DNA from: Heliopora coerulea
Taxonomy: Eukaryota > Cnidaria > Anthozoa > Scleralcyonacea > Helioporidae
DNA length: 64,000 bases
Direction: 5' to 3'
NCBI GenBank assembly: GCA_030142905.1
Contig: JASJOG010000234.1
Span: 146,001-210,000, forward strand
The notes beneath the pieces were generated by a model. That model searched no databases. It had not been told where the DNA came from and was given only the letters and a program-made list of their open reading frames with translations. The position numbers and the translations under genes were made by a program. How positions within the stretch are numbered: position 1 is the first letter of the stretch; every line of letters starts with the position of its first letter. Shown here piece by piece: positions 37,201 through 47,879 of the stretch.

Positions 37201-38209
37201 ATATTAGTGTATAACATCCAGCTGGAAACTGTAAAATCCAAGTGAAGACGTTTCATGTGGTTACAAAACAAACTTAGACGATTATAACGAGAACAAATTA
37301 ATGAAAAGAACTAGCAAACAACAACGGTCTGAACGTCCATTTTTTATTTACTTTATGGTGGGAATTAAACTTAGAATTTATTCCGTCAAGTTTTAACAAC
37401 TAATGGGTGTAATGAACTCTCAAATTTTTTGAGAAGACTAAATTCTTTTTCTAACCTCTCCACCATTTTAAAAGTGAGAGTTAAGCGCTCAAGAAATTTT
37501 AAGTACATCGTACATTTAGATGTTTACACAGAAACAGAAGCACCTTCAAAGTGTTGAGCTTTAACTGAATTTTCTGAATGATGTGTTTTCACTTGGGCGA
37601 TGTGCTACTAGTAAGCAACTTCGCTCCAAAATGTGAACTAAAATCTCGTTCTCTGACATAAGAGCCTTTACCGTTTATTTTTGAATCTCAGCGTTGTCCT
37701 TGCCTGGTCGTTTTCGAGGGCAATAACAAATTAACTCACTCTCTCGTTCAAATGAACTCTTACACGAAGCTTTTGCCACTCATCCGGTGGTCAATGGAAG
37801 CGAATACCCTACAAATTTCTATTTCGCATCCAAATTGTTTCATAGTTGCATGATCTGTAAATACCTTCGCACTGCGTAATCGTAAATTCGGAAGTTAAAA
37901 AAAATGGAGGAATCATTGCCCAATAACGTCATCACGCAATTAGTCGAAACAAATTGTGATTCATCAAGACAAAAATGGTGCAAGGAAGTAATTGGGCGTC
38001 CCCGTATATGATAGAGGAAATGACAGTTACTGCTTAGAGAAACTGATACATTAACCTACCCCAATTCCAGACCATATACCATGTGCGCCTAGTCCACCAT
38101 ATCCAAGCCAAATAAAGCCACAGACGCTACAACCAATTCCGCACGATAGTAAAATAAATCCGATAATTCCGGCCGCGATGGCCATGTTTTTGGACACTTT
38201 ATTGGACAT
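34276..38209 (-). CDS. Four-transmembrane MS4A (CD20)-like protein
   Basis: Five phase-consistent exons on the minus strand: 38060-38209, 36294-36350, 35427-35613, 35069-35205, 34276-34425; 226 residues. Four hydrophobic segments: AIAAGIIGFILLSCGIGCSV (about 10-29), WSGIGLLIVGALGAVILF (about 46-63), VFFLVFCILDMIINAIQAII (about 71-90, running on to ALIGLL) and VAIFQGITAFSIIGIIGTFT (about 142-161). A loop between segments 3 and 4 has CTESNGKCYCSTSGD, with Cys likely disulfide-bonded. The cytoplasmic tail is Gln/Pro-rich and holds NPSYPPPPNDPEL, a possible SH3- or WW-binding stretch. Length, topology and a short first intracellular end fit the MS4A/CD20 superfamily, but sequence identity is weak; another tetraspan family is possible. 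Function unknown. The gene is convergent with SH2B. Introns 1 and 2 hold no other gene. Confidence 0.75.
37151..37179. other. GC-rich hairpin with E-box-like CAGCTG
   Basis: Arms ttgcagctgctgc and gcagcagctgcaa, 13 bases each, perfect, with a 3 base loop, in intron 1 of the MS4A-like gene. Each arm contains CAGCTG, a core E-box. Could be regulatory, or a chance short palindrome. Confidence 0.6.
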
Positions 38210-38772
38210 TTTGGACCGGTTTTTCCACCCCGCTCGACTTGATAGCGACGATCCAAACTGCTCAACTGCGGTTGGTTAAATACAAGCGCGACAGTTACTA
38301 CCACTGTTTATAATTTAGTTGCACTGAAAACTATAACCGAGCAACGCCAGTAAACATAATCCATTGCCGCCATGGAAATAGCAGGTATCCCGTCAATGCA
38401 ATGACCACATATTAGCCATTAATTTGAGACGGGAAATTCATTAATATGAGGCTCGCATCAAATTGCGATACACCAGGCAAGCGAACCACGTACTGAAAAT
38501 GCCACAACGCGGACAAAATTGGCCTTGTTTGTTTAGTTAAACTATATTGTCAATATAACGTTTAAAAATTTTAGTGCTCAAACGCGTAGTCTTAAACTTA
38601 TTGGTGCGTATTTGATGGCAGTGAATATGCAGGAGTATGGCTTCATGTTTTGAAACACCTTCTGTTCACAACTAAAAAACATTGCTTTTTCCAAGCAATC
38701 ATATACGCTAGAAGACCACGCAACCGACCTCTGCTACTTTGTTACAACAAAATGTCATTCGTGATCTTTATG

Positions 38773-39337
38773 CAGTTGACTCCCGATAACTCGAACTCTC
38801 GATAACTCGAATCTCGGGCTAACTGGAGCCAAAATCAACTCCCCTGGATTTGCTTCATACTTCTACTGTGATTTCACCCTCGATAATTCGATCCCGCTAA
38901 CTCGAAGTGAAATTGTTTTCTCTTCAGGTTATTTTCTTTATAATTTTCACCTCGATCACTCGAACCCCATTTGTCAATGAAATATAACGATGTCAAAACA
39001 TAATTCAGAACATTTAATTTACTTTGAATCAAACTGAGCAGCATGCATACATGTTGAAGTGTCTGTCTTTTGTATCAAGTTCTTTAGTACCTTGGTATTA
39101 AGTATACATAAAGCGTGTTCTATTGTTTTGTTGGCAAAGTATCGTTTTGTTTGTACTCTTTCTCTTAAATAAACCTGACCAAAACGCACTCTGTTTGAAT
39201 AGTACCGAAGAAAGAAGACGAAACAATTTTATTCCCTAATTTCCTCTCATTTGATGCTATCTTCCGATGACTTGAACTACCGATAACTCGAAGCTTTCTC
39301 AATTTCTCTCGAAGGATCGAGTTATCGGGAGTCTACT
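38773..39337. mobile_element. pogo/Tigger-like non-autonomous DNA element
   Basis: About 565 bp bounded by cagttgactcccgataactc and gagttatcgggagtctact, near-perfect inverse ends. The interior repeats the word gataactcgaa and variants (tcgataattcgatccc, tcgatcactcgaacccc). Ends of the form CAGTNGACTC with CGATAACTCGA repeats resemble Tigger/pogo elements. No transposase is left. Exact target duplication is unclear. Confidence 0.75.
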
Positions 39338-39416
39338 TTACTCTAATAAAACCACTGCACGTTTGCAGTCAAAGAGCGTGTGAACAGTTCTCAATGTTTT
39401 GGTTTGCGTCAGTTCT

Positions 39417-39508
39417 TTAACGAAGTCCGTTTTCTGTTATTTTTACTCTGGCGAACGCCAGACGATTTTGCTCGTCAAGGGAAGACATCCTGCCTAGAGA
39501 AGGGTGAA
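39417..39508 (+). mobile_element. Family B MITE, copy 2
   Basis: Core actctggcgaacgccagacg followed by attttgctcgtcaagggaag, matching the family B consensus. It lies in the spacer between the MS4A-like gene and PIGL. The 3' end is more divergent than in the copies at 4884 and 51886. Confidence 0.65.
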
Positions 39509-40127
39509 ACCGAACTCTATCAAACGGCTTGCTAAAATACTCCTTTTCTTACGCAGGTATTAGACAAGTGTCACTAAAATAGTTATTATATTAATACTAG
39601 TCATAACTTAATTTATCCTGAACGTTTTGGTTAACTTATGGTGTAAGATTAAATATCAAAAAATAGTTTCTTTAGAGCGGTGAAATCATATTGCACTTAA
39701 TGTCTTGTACATAAATAGTTCGTACAACATTTTCCTTTCGAGGTGTACATAGATGCGAGGTTAAAACCGCAAAAAATGAAGTGTTGAAAGCCACCTGTGT
39801 CTATTATTAAACATCAAAGAAAATAACATTGTAACAGTGGTACGACGGTGAATATTCTGCACGTGACATCCAAATTGAAAAAAAAAAAATATTGTGATCG
39901 TTTTAATTCTCTCTTTGTACAGCAAATACATCATTAACAACGTGAAAACAAAACAGTTTTTGGTAGACGTACTTGATAACAATAAGCTTCTGAACTGTTC
40001 TAAAACTTAACCTTTTACTTAACAGGCTTACACGACGCCAAGCCTCTGGCCTGGAAGGTAGCCTTAGTAACGAGAAAACAGTGCTCGTTCATATTTCCTA
40101 TCGTAGAGTAGGGATCCTGCAGGGGGC

Positions 40128-40284
40128 GCAACTAGACGGGGGTTTGGGGGATCGCGACTCCTGCCTTTATGGGAAATCTTAGATGTGTCCTTTTAGTAAC
40201 AGTTTTTGCCCTCTTTTCCCAAATCTACGTAGATCTACCTCCCTCAAAATGATCAAAATCACGCGATGACGTCTTCATACTACC
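40128..40284 (+). repeat. Dispersed repeat, family E, copy 1
   Basis: Shares ggcgcaactaga-gggg, atcgcgactcctgcc, acagtttttgccctc and gatctac-tc-aaatgatcaaaatcac with 44022-44185 and 44571-44750. Confidence 0.7.
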
Positions 40285-40412
40285 TCCTCAAACTCATTAA
40301 CTATTCACGAGCAAAACACAAAGGAAATCAGTACCGAGAGTGTAGTTTGGATATCTGATCTTAATTAGCATAAAATTTCGACAACTGTAAACCCGATTTT
40401 CTCTTTAGAGAT

Positions 40413-40567
40413 GTAATATCATACACTCGAAAGTAGTGTTTCATCAGATATCCAAGCACCTCGACGTTGGTTAAAAAAAAAAAAAACTCGGCAATCGCCT
40501 CGTTTTTCAACTCACTTCTCGATGTTTGGATATCTGATGAAACACACTCCTTTTCGTGTATATTACG
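40413..40567. mobile_element. Foldback MITE, family A, copy 2
   Basis: About 155 bp between the MS4A-like gene and PIGL. The arms are gtttcatcagatatccaa and ttggatatctgatgaaac, perfect complements over 18 bases. Outside them the similarity continues to gtaatatcatacac on the left and gtgtatattac on the right. The centre aatcgcctcgtttttcaac matches the copy at 3103-3249. Confidence 0.8.
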
Positions 40568-41401
40568 TCTGACCCCGGTCCTTTGAAATTCCTGGTTGCG
40601 CCCCCGCCTTGATACTCCGTAGAAATTCATTAAACCCAGTCATCTGCGTTGGGCTATAGTGAACGAATATCAGTTAGTTTTAAGTAATACAACTTATCCA
40701 CACTTAACACTTGATTATAAAATCACTACCCAGTTGTACGAAGCCCGAGTAACTTCTCCGTCGGGAATCCCCATCCATACGCTTAAATCGTTTTGCAATA
40801 GTTACTGTAGTGTAAATAGCGCGTTAACAACTCTTCATTACAGCAAAAATAACTTATACGGACGTGGTTTATAAACCGGTGGCAAATTATCCCGCCGAAT
40901 GTCCAGACTTGTTAGTTGTGTTAGTCATCGGGATCAGTACACCACAGAGATCGTAGATAAAAAACAAGGGAGCATTGGTCCCTAATTTGAACGAACAAGG
41001 TGCCGTTATGTTGGTTTAGTCGGAGGTCAAACATCAGGCGCACTGGGGAAGCACAGGACTGGCACTAGGACCTTCGGCCCCCAAATCGGTCAGTGGTCTA
41101 CCCCCAACTGTGATGGTATTTATAATGGCGGCTCCAAACTCGATATCAGATTCTGGCCATCGTAAATGCCTCCTCCAGTTATGCATAAACTTCTATTTGA
41201 AATATAATTTAAAACGTTCCCTTTGATTAGTATAAATCTAAATGAATCTGATAGTGACTTAACAAATGCTTCTCTTCTACGACCATCATTGTCACGCACA
41301 AACGGCAAGTTTCTGACCACAAAGTCCTTTTGTCGAGAACCTCTGCTTCTTTCCTTCATCTCCTGCTCTGTTCTGTTTTGCCCATGGACTCTTTACTGTT
41401 A

Positions 41402-44400
41402 TTATCTTCTTAGAGAATTCTTTTTCCTTTTCTTTTCGCCCCATCTTCTTGTCAGTGTATTGATAACCATATATCTTGAAAATATGATGTATAATTTTCT
41501 GTACCAAACGTATTGAGTTTTGTGCGCGGCCATGGCTTTCTGAAATGAGATACATAAATAACATGTAGCAGTGGTGTAGGTAAAAGGGGGGCCGCAATAT
41601 CGTTCGGCCCCCCTTAAAAAACAGCTTTTGGTAACACTATGCAAAGTGTTTTCTACCTTTTCCCATTGCACGTATTTGCATTTTTAAAGTTAACATATAA
41701 AATACTCAAAATCTAGTGTACTGCACATATTTCAACGATGCTTGATACTTTACTATAACTTAGAATTGCGCGGAGATGCCGTTAAAACGTGGGATAAATG
41801 TATGGTCACTTCTAGTATCCTTCATTAAGGTTAAAAAAGCTACGACATTTTATAATTGTATTTAGTCTGTTAATTCACAAATTAGTACTCCACTGAAACA
41901 TTCCTTTCTCGTGAACATGAAAAGTGTTTTACTACAGAAGTATGACTGCAAGTATTGTCCCAGTATTGTCAACAATCTAGGCTATGAAAACATTTACTTA
42001 AAAAACGCCCACCCTGAGCTAAAATTTTGTTCCCGGCCCCCCTTAGTTCAACTAGCTTCCTACGCCACTGAGGTGTAGACTTAATAGGTGGGTTTCACGG
42101 CGGCCAGGTTGGTGATTTTTTTAACAAATAAATCTCATCAGCAGTAAATCTCAACATACAGTATACAATACTTAAAATTAATGCAGAGAGAAACATGCAT
42201 CAAGACACTTAAAAATAACAGGGGCCGGTCGTGCCAAACGCGGATATTTTACACGCTAAATTAGTCACGGCGGTTGAAAAGCATTATTCATGCTATGAAC
42301 CACCAAACTTAAATATTCTGCTGTCGCCGTGTTTTCAACCTGATAAATTATTAACGCTCGGTAATTAAACATTATATGACAAGTTATCGACCAGATAGTG
42401 CTATTTGGTGGATACAACTTAAGTTTGGTCGTCCAAGAAATGAACGACGCTGCTCACTCCCGAGGACCTACCCGGGCGATGAGCGGTCCGTCGTCCGATC
42501 TTCAAACATACTACCCTTGGTGCACCCTTTCTTTAACCCATTAAGGACAAGGGAATATTTTATATTTTTACTCTGGCTAACGCCAGATGAATTTAATCAC
42601 CAAGAGAACGAGCCTTGTGCCTTGATGAGTTAAACCATTCTCGCCAGGTCCTCTTCTTCCGGTAAGTAAAATTGTCTGGCCTTAGCCAGAGTAAAATAAC
42701 TGATAATGGCTGAAAAAAATATAGAGCTATCACAAAAACCGTCTTAAATTTGTTTAAAAAACTCACTAAGAATTCATGAGGAAAATACAAAAGGAAATCA
42801 TAACGTTGTCGTGTCTTTATATGCGATGGAAACACGCTTACTTTTCTCCTCCAATTTTGTCGGCTTAGAAAACATTAATTTTGAAACTTTCCTCGAGAAT
42901 TATTGTATAAAGGGGCTCGTTTTTTTAAGCCGTTCAAAAAAACTCACAGTACGTGCTTTATCGGATATAAACACTCGGCTATCGCCTCGTGTTTTAAATC
43001 CCGATAAAGCACTCCTGCTCGTTTTTTTAAACATTACGCAAATATCATATACCTGACTCTTCCGCACCGTCTTTAGTCCAGAAACAAAAACAAGTTTCCT
43101 GGTTAAGACACTCCAAAGCAAGTCAAAGATAAATATGTACTTTCTGAACAACTTAACACTGTCCAAAGTATAAACGGCGACACGGCGTGATAAATTCCGA
43201 TTGTCGATCAACCGTCTCATTGCTTTATAGATAGAAATATGATTCTTGTGGCCAGATACTCCATAATCGTCAAAGGTGATGATCTGTGAAAATGTTGGGA
43301 ATAAAGAATGACTGAATAAATTGAATCTTTTTGGTGACACTTGCAGTGGCGTAGCTACATCCGGGCCTGTGCCCGGGTGAAACCTGCTTGTGACCGAGTG
43401 AAATATTGCTGACAAATCTAGCTCTTATTTAGTAAAGTATAAAGTATAGGCACTACAAAGATTAAATATAATTATTCTGTTTACCTAAAGTCCAAGTATT
43501 AGTTTAATTTACACATAAATGTTATTTCGTAAAGATATATACTTGCAAGATGAAGTAAAAAAACAGTGTGTCAGTGGGCGATGATGAGTAAAATGTTTAA
43601 GTGTAAATATAGTGGCAAGGCAATTGTCGTTTTTCGACTGTTGTGAAATGAATCTGAATAAAAAGAGAAGGACAGAAAGTGGTAACACCGAGCCCGAGCC
43701 AAGCGAGCCTAAGGGGTGATGTGGAGAAGCCAGAAGAAACATAGTAGTAATAGCAGTTAGTACAGAAGTGATATTGGGTTCAAGTACTGCAAAATATCTT
43801 GAGGGGCGTGCCCCATGCCTTTTGTTAGCAGTGTGATAAGTTAAAAACTACCAGGAAATGTTGACACCTGAGCCCATGGTGTGCCCACATAACATTTGCT
43901 TTCTGGCTACGCCACTGGACACTTTCAAAAAAGTGGTAGTACGGAATAACCGTTGCACGGCCGGGGAACCAAGCACTACGCGTCAGTTGGAGCACGGACC
44001 GCATAAGAAGCTCAGCCCTGGGGCACAACTAGAGTGGGGGTAGAGGAGGGTCGCCACCCGCGAATTTTTTGTGGGAGATCATATGTGTGCCCGGTTAATG
44101 ACAGCTTCCTGTCCTCATTTCCAAAAGCCATGTTGATCTACTTCACTCGAGATTACCAAAATCACCGCGATGATGTCCGGTTGAGCCCTTGCGTAAGCCA
44201 TGTGGTAATACTGATTATTACTTGAGATTATTATTATTAAGAGATTATTATTATTAAGCTACGTTTTCCGAATATCTTGCTACATAGATTGTCATCAGTT
44301 TATTACATACACCAGGATGACAATCACAACGTACGATTTTGTTCCTTGCCATTGACATCTTGGAGTATGTGTTTAACTGACGAGAGCATCGAGGACAAAC

Positions 44401-47400
44401 TACAGCAAATCATAAGCGGATATCTTGCTTCATAGACTGTCATCAGCTTATTACATACACCAGGATGACAACCACAACGTGTAAAATCGCACGTGTAAAC
44501 GGCCCTGAAGTCTCCCATGTCCTCACTTGCTTGATGGTATGCAAGTGGCTTGCCCCCTGCCATCCCATCAGGGGTGCAATTAAAAGGGGGGGATGAAGGG
44601 TTCACGACCCCAGCCCTTCTCCTGGGAGATATCATTGACAGCTTTTTTGCCAATGTTTCCGAAAGCTGCATTGATCTACTTCATTAGAAATGATCAAAAT
44701 GACCTTGATGGTGACTTGATACTACCATCTGACTCCTGCCCTTCGAAACTCCAGGCTACACCTCTTCCTGTGGTACACTATTTGGTTATCTCACCTCTGA
44801 TGGGGTACACCAATACCCCATCTCCTGTTTATTCCTATTGAACACCAGTGACCTATCCAATCCCAAATACATCCTCACCCATACTTTGGTGCACAACAGA
44901 TGACCTCCACTACCCACTGCATGGTGTGCCAGTTGTACACATCTCATACCCTCACCCAAGCTAGTGTGAACATGTGGTTGGGGCTTACCCACTGACCTGA
45001 AGGCATTATGTTACCTCACTTCTTTACCTTTCTTATGGTACACCATTGTAACCAGGGGTTAAAATAGCAGTGGGCTGCTGGCAATAGCTGGCATTATTGC
45101 TTCTTAGCTAGTGATGTTTTTGGTGATTTTAGCCCCCATATGCAACAAAATAAACATTGGAAAGCAAAAATAGCCAGCTGAAATAAATAGGTTTGGCGTA
45201 AGAGCCAGTAAATAAATTTAACTGATGAATATTTATTTTAAACCCTGGTAACCATTATGTTACCCCACTTCTTCACCCATCTCATGGTGCACCATTGTAA
45301 CCATTGTTACCCCGCTCCTTCACCCATCTCCTGGTACACCATTGTAACCATTATGTTATCCCACTCCTTCACCCATCTTATAGTGCACTGTTGGAACCTT
45401 ATCCCACTCCATCACCCATCCTAAACCAGCAGCCTACCCCCCACTTCTTCACCATGCTGTGCAATACCCGCAGCTTGTCCTCCACATGCTAACCATCCTG
45501 TAGTTCACCATAACCTTCCCTTCCATCCTCTGAACAATCCCATAGCACACCAGTGGCTAAATTATGACTTACCCCATCAATCTTATTATTTCCAATATAC
45601 CGTAAGACCACATCGCTCACCAGGTCTTCATTCCACATCACTTGTGGATCATCTGTTATGGCACTGATTAAAAAAAGGGAGCAAGCAAATTGATTGTTGA
45701 TGCATCAAGTCAAGTAAATGTATACATACACATGTATACAGTATGCCCAATATTGTTCAGGTTCTGATCTTAAAAAATATTTGAGACCTAGTCAAGTATC
45801 ACAGCAGATGATGATATTTAGCAAGAACTGTCAAAAAATTGTCACCACACCAGAAACCTGAACTGGCAATAATCAAATTTCAAGTCTAAAACCTGAACTC
45901 CAACTCTCAAGACATTGTATGGTAAGCCTCTTGGAGACATTACCAGGACCAAAATTTGTGAACCATATAATTATGTTTGTACAGTCTCCCTCCCTTAATG
46001 TCAGTAGATATCATTAACAATGATCTACTGTCTATATTAGAAATGAGTTTTTAAATTTTTTTGTAATATTATATCCAGGAAATACAAAACAGTTACAAAA
46101 ATATAAGTAGAAGTTTGGAAGAATGAGACATGGCATTGGAAACCTTAGCCCAAAGTGAATGCATTTTCAATGCTATTTTGATAATTCTAGTTTTCCAAAA
46201 CATCCTGGAGAGTTTCAAAGACTTGATTGTAACTGGTAAAAATGTTTTGTATTTCCGTTGTTAAAATACCTGTAAAAACTGCAGAAATATCACTATGCTC
46301 TATCATAATGAAAGTATAAATTCTCCTTACTATGCAGGATAACATGTGATAACATAAACTTTTGCATATCTCTACTGAGTCAAAGGAAGATTGCTTTTAG
46401 GCAATAACTATGCAAGGTGTGGAAATGTTATTTTATAAACTAGATTATGGAATTGAATTGTAAATATGACAATATACTTGTTTTCCAGTATTGTGACATT
46501 AGTTATTCCAAGAATTTTGCAGCTTCTTATAAGCTCCTGTTTTCTCTCATCACCTTTGTTGTAAAAGTTTCCTGAAAAAATGTAAAATATTTCATCCTAC
46601 TTCAGTCTCTAAAACACATGGACATTACTGCAAATTAAAAGAGAATGTCACCAAGATCATACTTTGTCTGTAACAACTGTAGTTATTTCAGTAAGGTAGT
46701 TGTTTGCATACCCCTTAACTTTTTTCAGTCCGTACCAGACTTAGACTTTACTCTGGCTAATACCAGGCCATTTTACTAGTCAAGGACAGGCATCTGGGAC
46801 CAGGAAATGTTATTGGGTTAATGTTATCCTGACATTCAATAATTTCAGAAAGTCTACAAAAAATTTGTTTTTTGTGCACTTTCTTTCAAGCCCATTGCTT
46901 TGGTTAAGAAAACTGACTTGAGTTTACATTAAACAACAGATGACAAGTTCAACAAAAATATTTAGAGAACAAATACACTTGCTTTTCCTGTCAATTTCAG
47001 TACTTGAAAAAAGAAAACTGTAAATGTTATGAGATAGGGTATAGTTGTCAAATGAAATTAGAGAAATACTTGAATAGCTTGAATTTTGTGCCATAATTCA
47101 GACCATTTTCTACCACAATTGCATAATCTGCCATTGTCTTTGAACAGGTGTGATTACTTCTATATTCTGATCGCAAAAATAGTCAAACTAAAGCATTTGT
47201 AAATGGCACATGTAAAGAAACCCTGTTATAGTAAACTATATACCTAATTATAAAAATTATTCAGACTTAACCTTTTGTAAAACAGAGGAGTGAAAAAGAA
47301 GAAGTCACTCTAAGGGCATCGGCAATCAAAGGTCCAAAAAACATGCATTCGTCATCCGGATGGGCGGTTATTAGGAGCAGATTTTTTCCATTAAATTCCA

Positions 47401-47515
47401 TCCATGGCTTCCTCAGTCGAATACAAAAACAACATAACAGCACCAAAAAAAATGAAAGAACAAGAAAATAAATAAAAGCCACATATAATGGCATTCTATC
47501 GTCATTGTAATACAT
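41402..47515 (-). CDS. PIGL: PIGL, N-acetylglucosaminyl-phosphatidylinositol de-N-acetylase
   Basis: Catalyses step two of GPI-anchor synthesis on the cytoplasmic face of the ER: removal of acetate from GlcNAc-PI to give GlcN-PI. Five phase-consistent exons: 47272-47515, 46478-46571, 45573-45663, 43053-43283, 41402-41539; 265 residues (human 252). An N-terminal membrane anchor (YVAFIYFLVLSFFLVLLCCF, residues 11-30) is followed by NLLLITAHPDDECMFFGPL, with the zinc-binding AHPDDE motif at 51-56. Then NFYNKGDERKQELIRSCKIL, TDDPQVMWNEDLV and the second metal motif DDYGVSGHKNHISIYKA (HxxH). The C-terminus (YVWYRKLYIIFSRYMVINTL) matches the human ending, plus a basic tail. The first ATG is used; an internal Met (residue 8) is an alternative. 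It is divergent from BRIP1. Introns 1, 3 and 4 hold repeats. Confidence 0.95.
42533..42634 (+). mobile_element. Family B MITE, copy 3
   Basis: Core actctggctaacgccagatg inside PIGL intron 4. It begins ttaaccc and ends gttaa, the expected inverted termini. It abuts an inverted copy on its right, making a head-to-head pair. Confidence 0.65.
42630..42706 (-). mobile_element. Family B MITE, copy 4 (inverted)
   Basis: On the minus strand it reads ttactctggctaaggccaga followed by caattttactta, matching family B. It overlaps the terminal gttaa of the neighbouring copy, as expected if one element inserted next to or into the other. Confidence 0.6.
42905..43045. mobile_element. Foldback element sharing the family A core
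   Basis: About 140 bp immediately downstream of the PIGL exon 4 splice donor (in the gene's sense), inside intron 4. It has inverted arms gtgctttatcgg and ccgataaagcac, and a palindrome-like centre ctcggctatcgcctcg that also occurs in the two family A MITEs. The arms differ from family A, so this is a related but distinct family, or convergence on the core. Confidence 0.6.
44022..44185 (+). repeat. Dispersed repeat, family E, copy 2
   Basis: Contains ggggcacaactagagtgggg, gggagatcatatgtgtgccc, gacagcttcctgtcctcatt and gatctacttcactcgagat, in PIGL intron 3. Confidence 0.7.
44270..44490 (+). repeat. Imperfect 75 bp direct duplication, PIGL intron 3
   Basis: gaatatcttgctacatagat, gtcatcag-ttattacatacaccaggatgacaa and cacaacgt occur at 44270-44336 and again, slightly changed, at 44418-44482. 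It lies between family E copies 2 and 3. Confidence 0.75.
44571..44750 (+). repeat. Dispersed repeat, family E, copy 3
   Basis: Contains ggggtgcaattaaaaggggg, cacgaccccagcccttctcc, gacagcttttttgccaatgt and gatctacttcattagaaatg, in PIGL intron 3, 400 bp from copy 2. Confidence 0.7.
44755..45565 (+). repeat. Minisatellite, unit about 50 bp, PIGL intron 3
   Basis: Tandem copies of a unit containing caccattgtaaccattatgt, taccccactccttcacccat and ctcatggt. The best copies lie at 45240-45420. The left part (44755-45000) is eroded, and a unique block (about 45055-45245) splits the array. It ends just upstream of PIGL exon 3 on the minus strand's far side, close to that exon's donor. Confidence 0.8.
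46715..46821 (+). mobile_element. Family B MITE, copy 5
   Basis: Core actctggctaataccaggcc in PIGL intron 1, preceded by ttaac-ttttttcagtcc and ended by gggttaa, the family B termini. More diverged in the palindrome than other copies. Confidence 0.65.
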
Positions 47516-47879
47516 TATGAGCTTCTTCTGTACGCAGCAAAAAGTGTCAAAAAAGAAAATTAAAAAGGTAAAAACCGGTGAAGTCTTTTTAGTGCGTAAA
47601 AGGGGCCAATACTGGATAATAGTGGTAGAAGCGACCTTTAGGGCCTAAGGGGGATCAGTTGAAGCCTCAAGTTCTTGGAAATTGTTTCCGCTGGTCTTAA
47701 AAATCAAGGTTTCACATGGGGAAGGATTGCGCGAAAACTGAACCTCTTTTTGTTTGACCTCTCAATCAAGAAAGCTTATATCGGTTTTTTTACCGATATT
47801 GCCACTGTTATGTGACTTAAAAGGATTTGAAGCTTGCAACGCTACCAGCTAGCTTTTTACGCTAGCCGTTGGATTTACA
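47516..47879. promoter_or_regulatory. Divergent PIGL/BRIP1 intergenic promoter region
   Basis: Only 364 bp separate the two start codons, so both promoters must share this stretch. It contains a small palindrome, atatcggt and accgatat (47778-47785 and 47792-47799), a possible factor site or chance hairpin. No obvious TATA box. A bidirectional promoter is inferred from layout. Confidence 0.7.

Larger units (their letters stand above)
38210..41401. other. MS4A-like / PIGL spacer, repeat-rich
   Basis: 3.2 kb between the MS4A-like start codon and the PIGL stop. It holds the MS4A-like promoter, a pogo/Tigger-like element (38773-39337), a family B MITE (39417-39508), a family E repeat (40128-40284), a family A MITE (40413-40567), and near its right end the PIGL 3' untranslated region. 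No coding exon was recognised. Confidence 0.6.
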
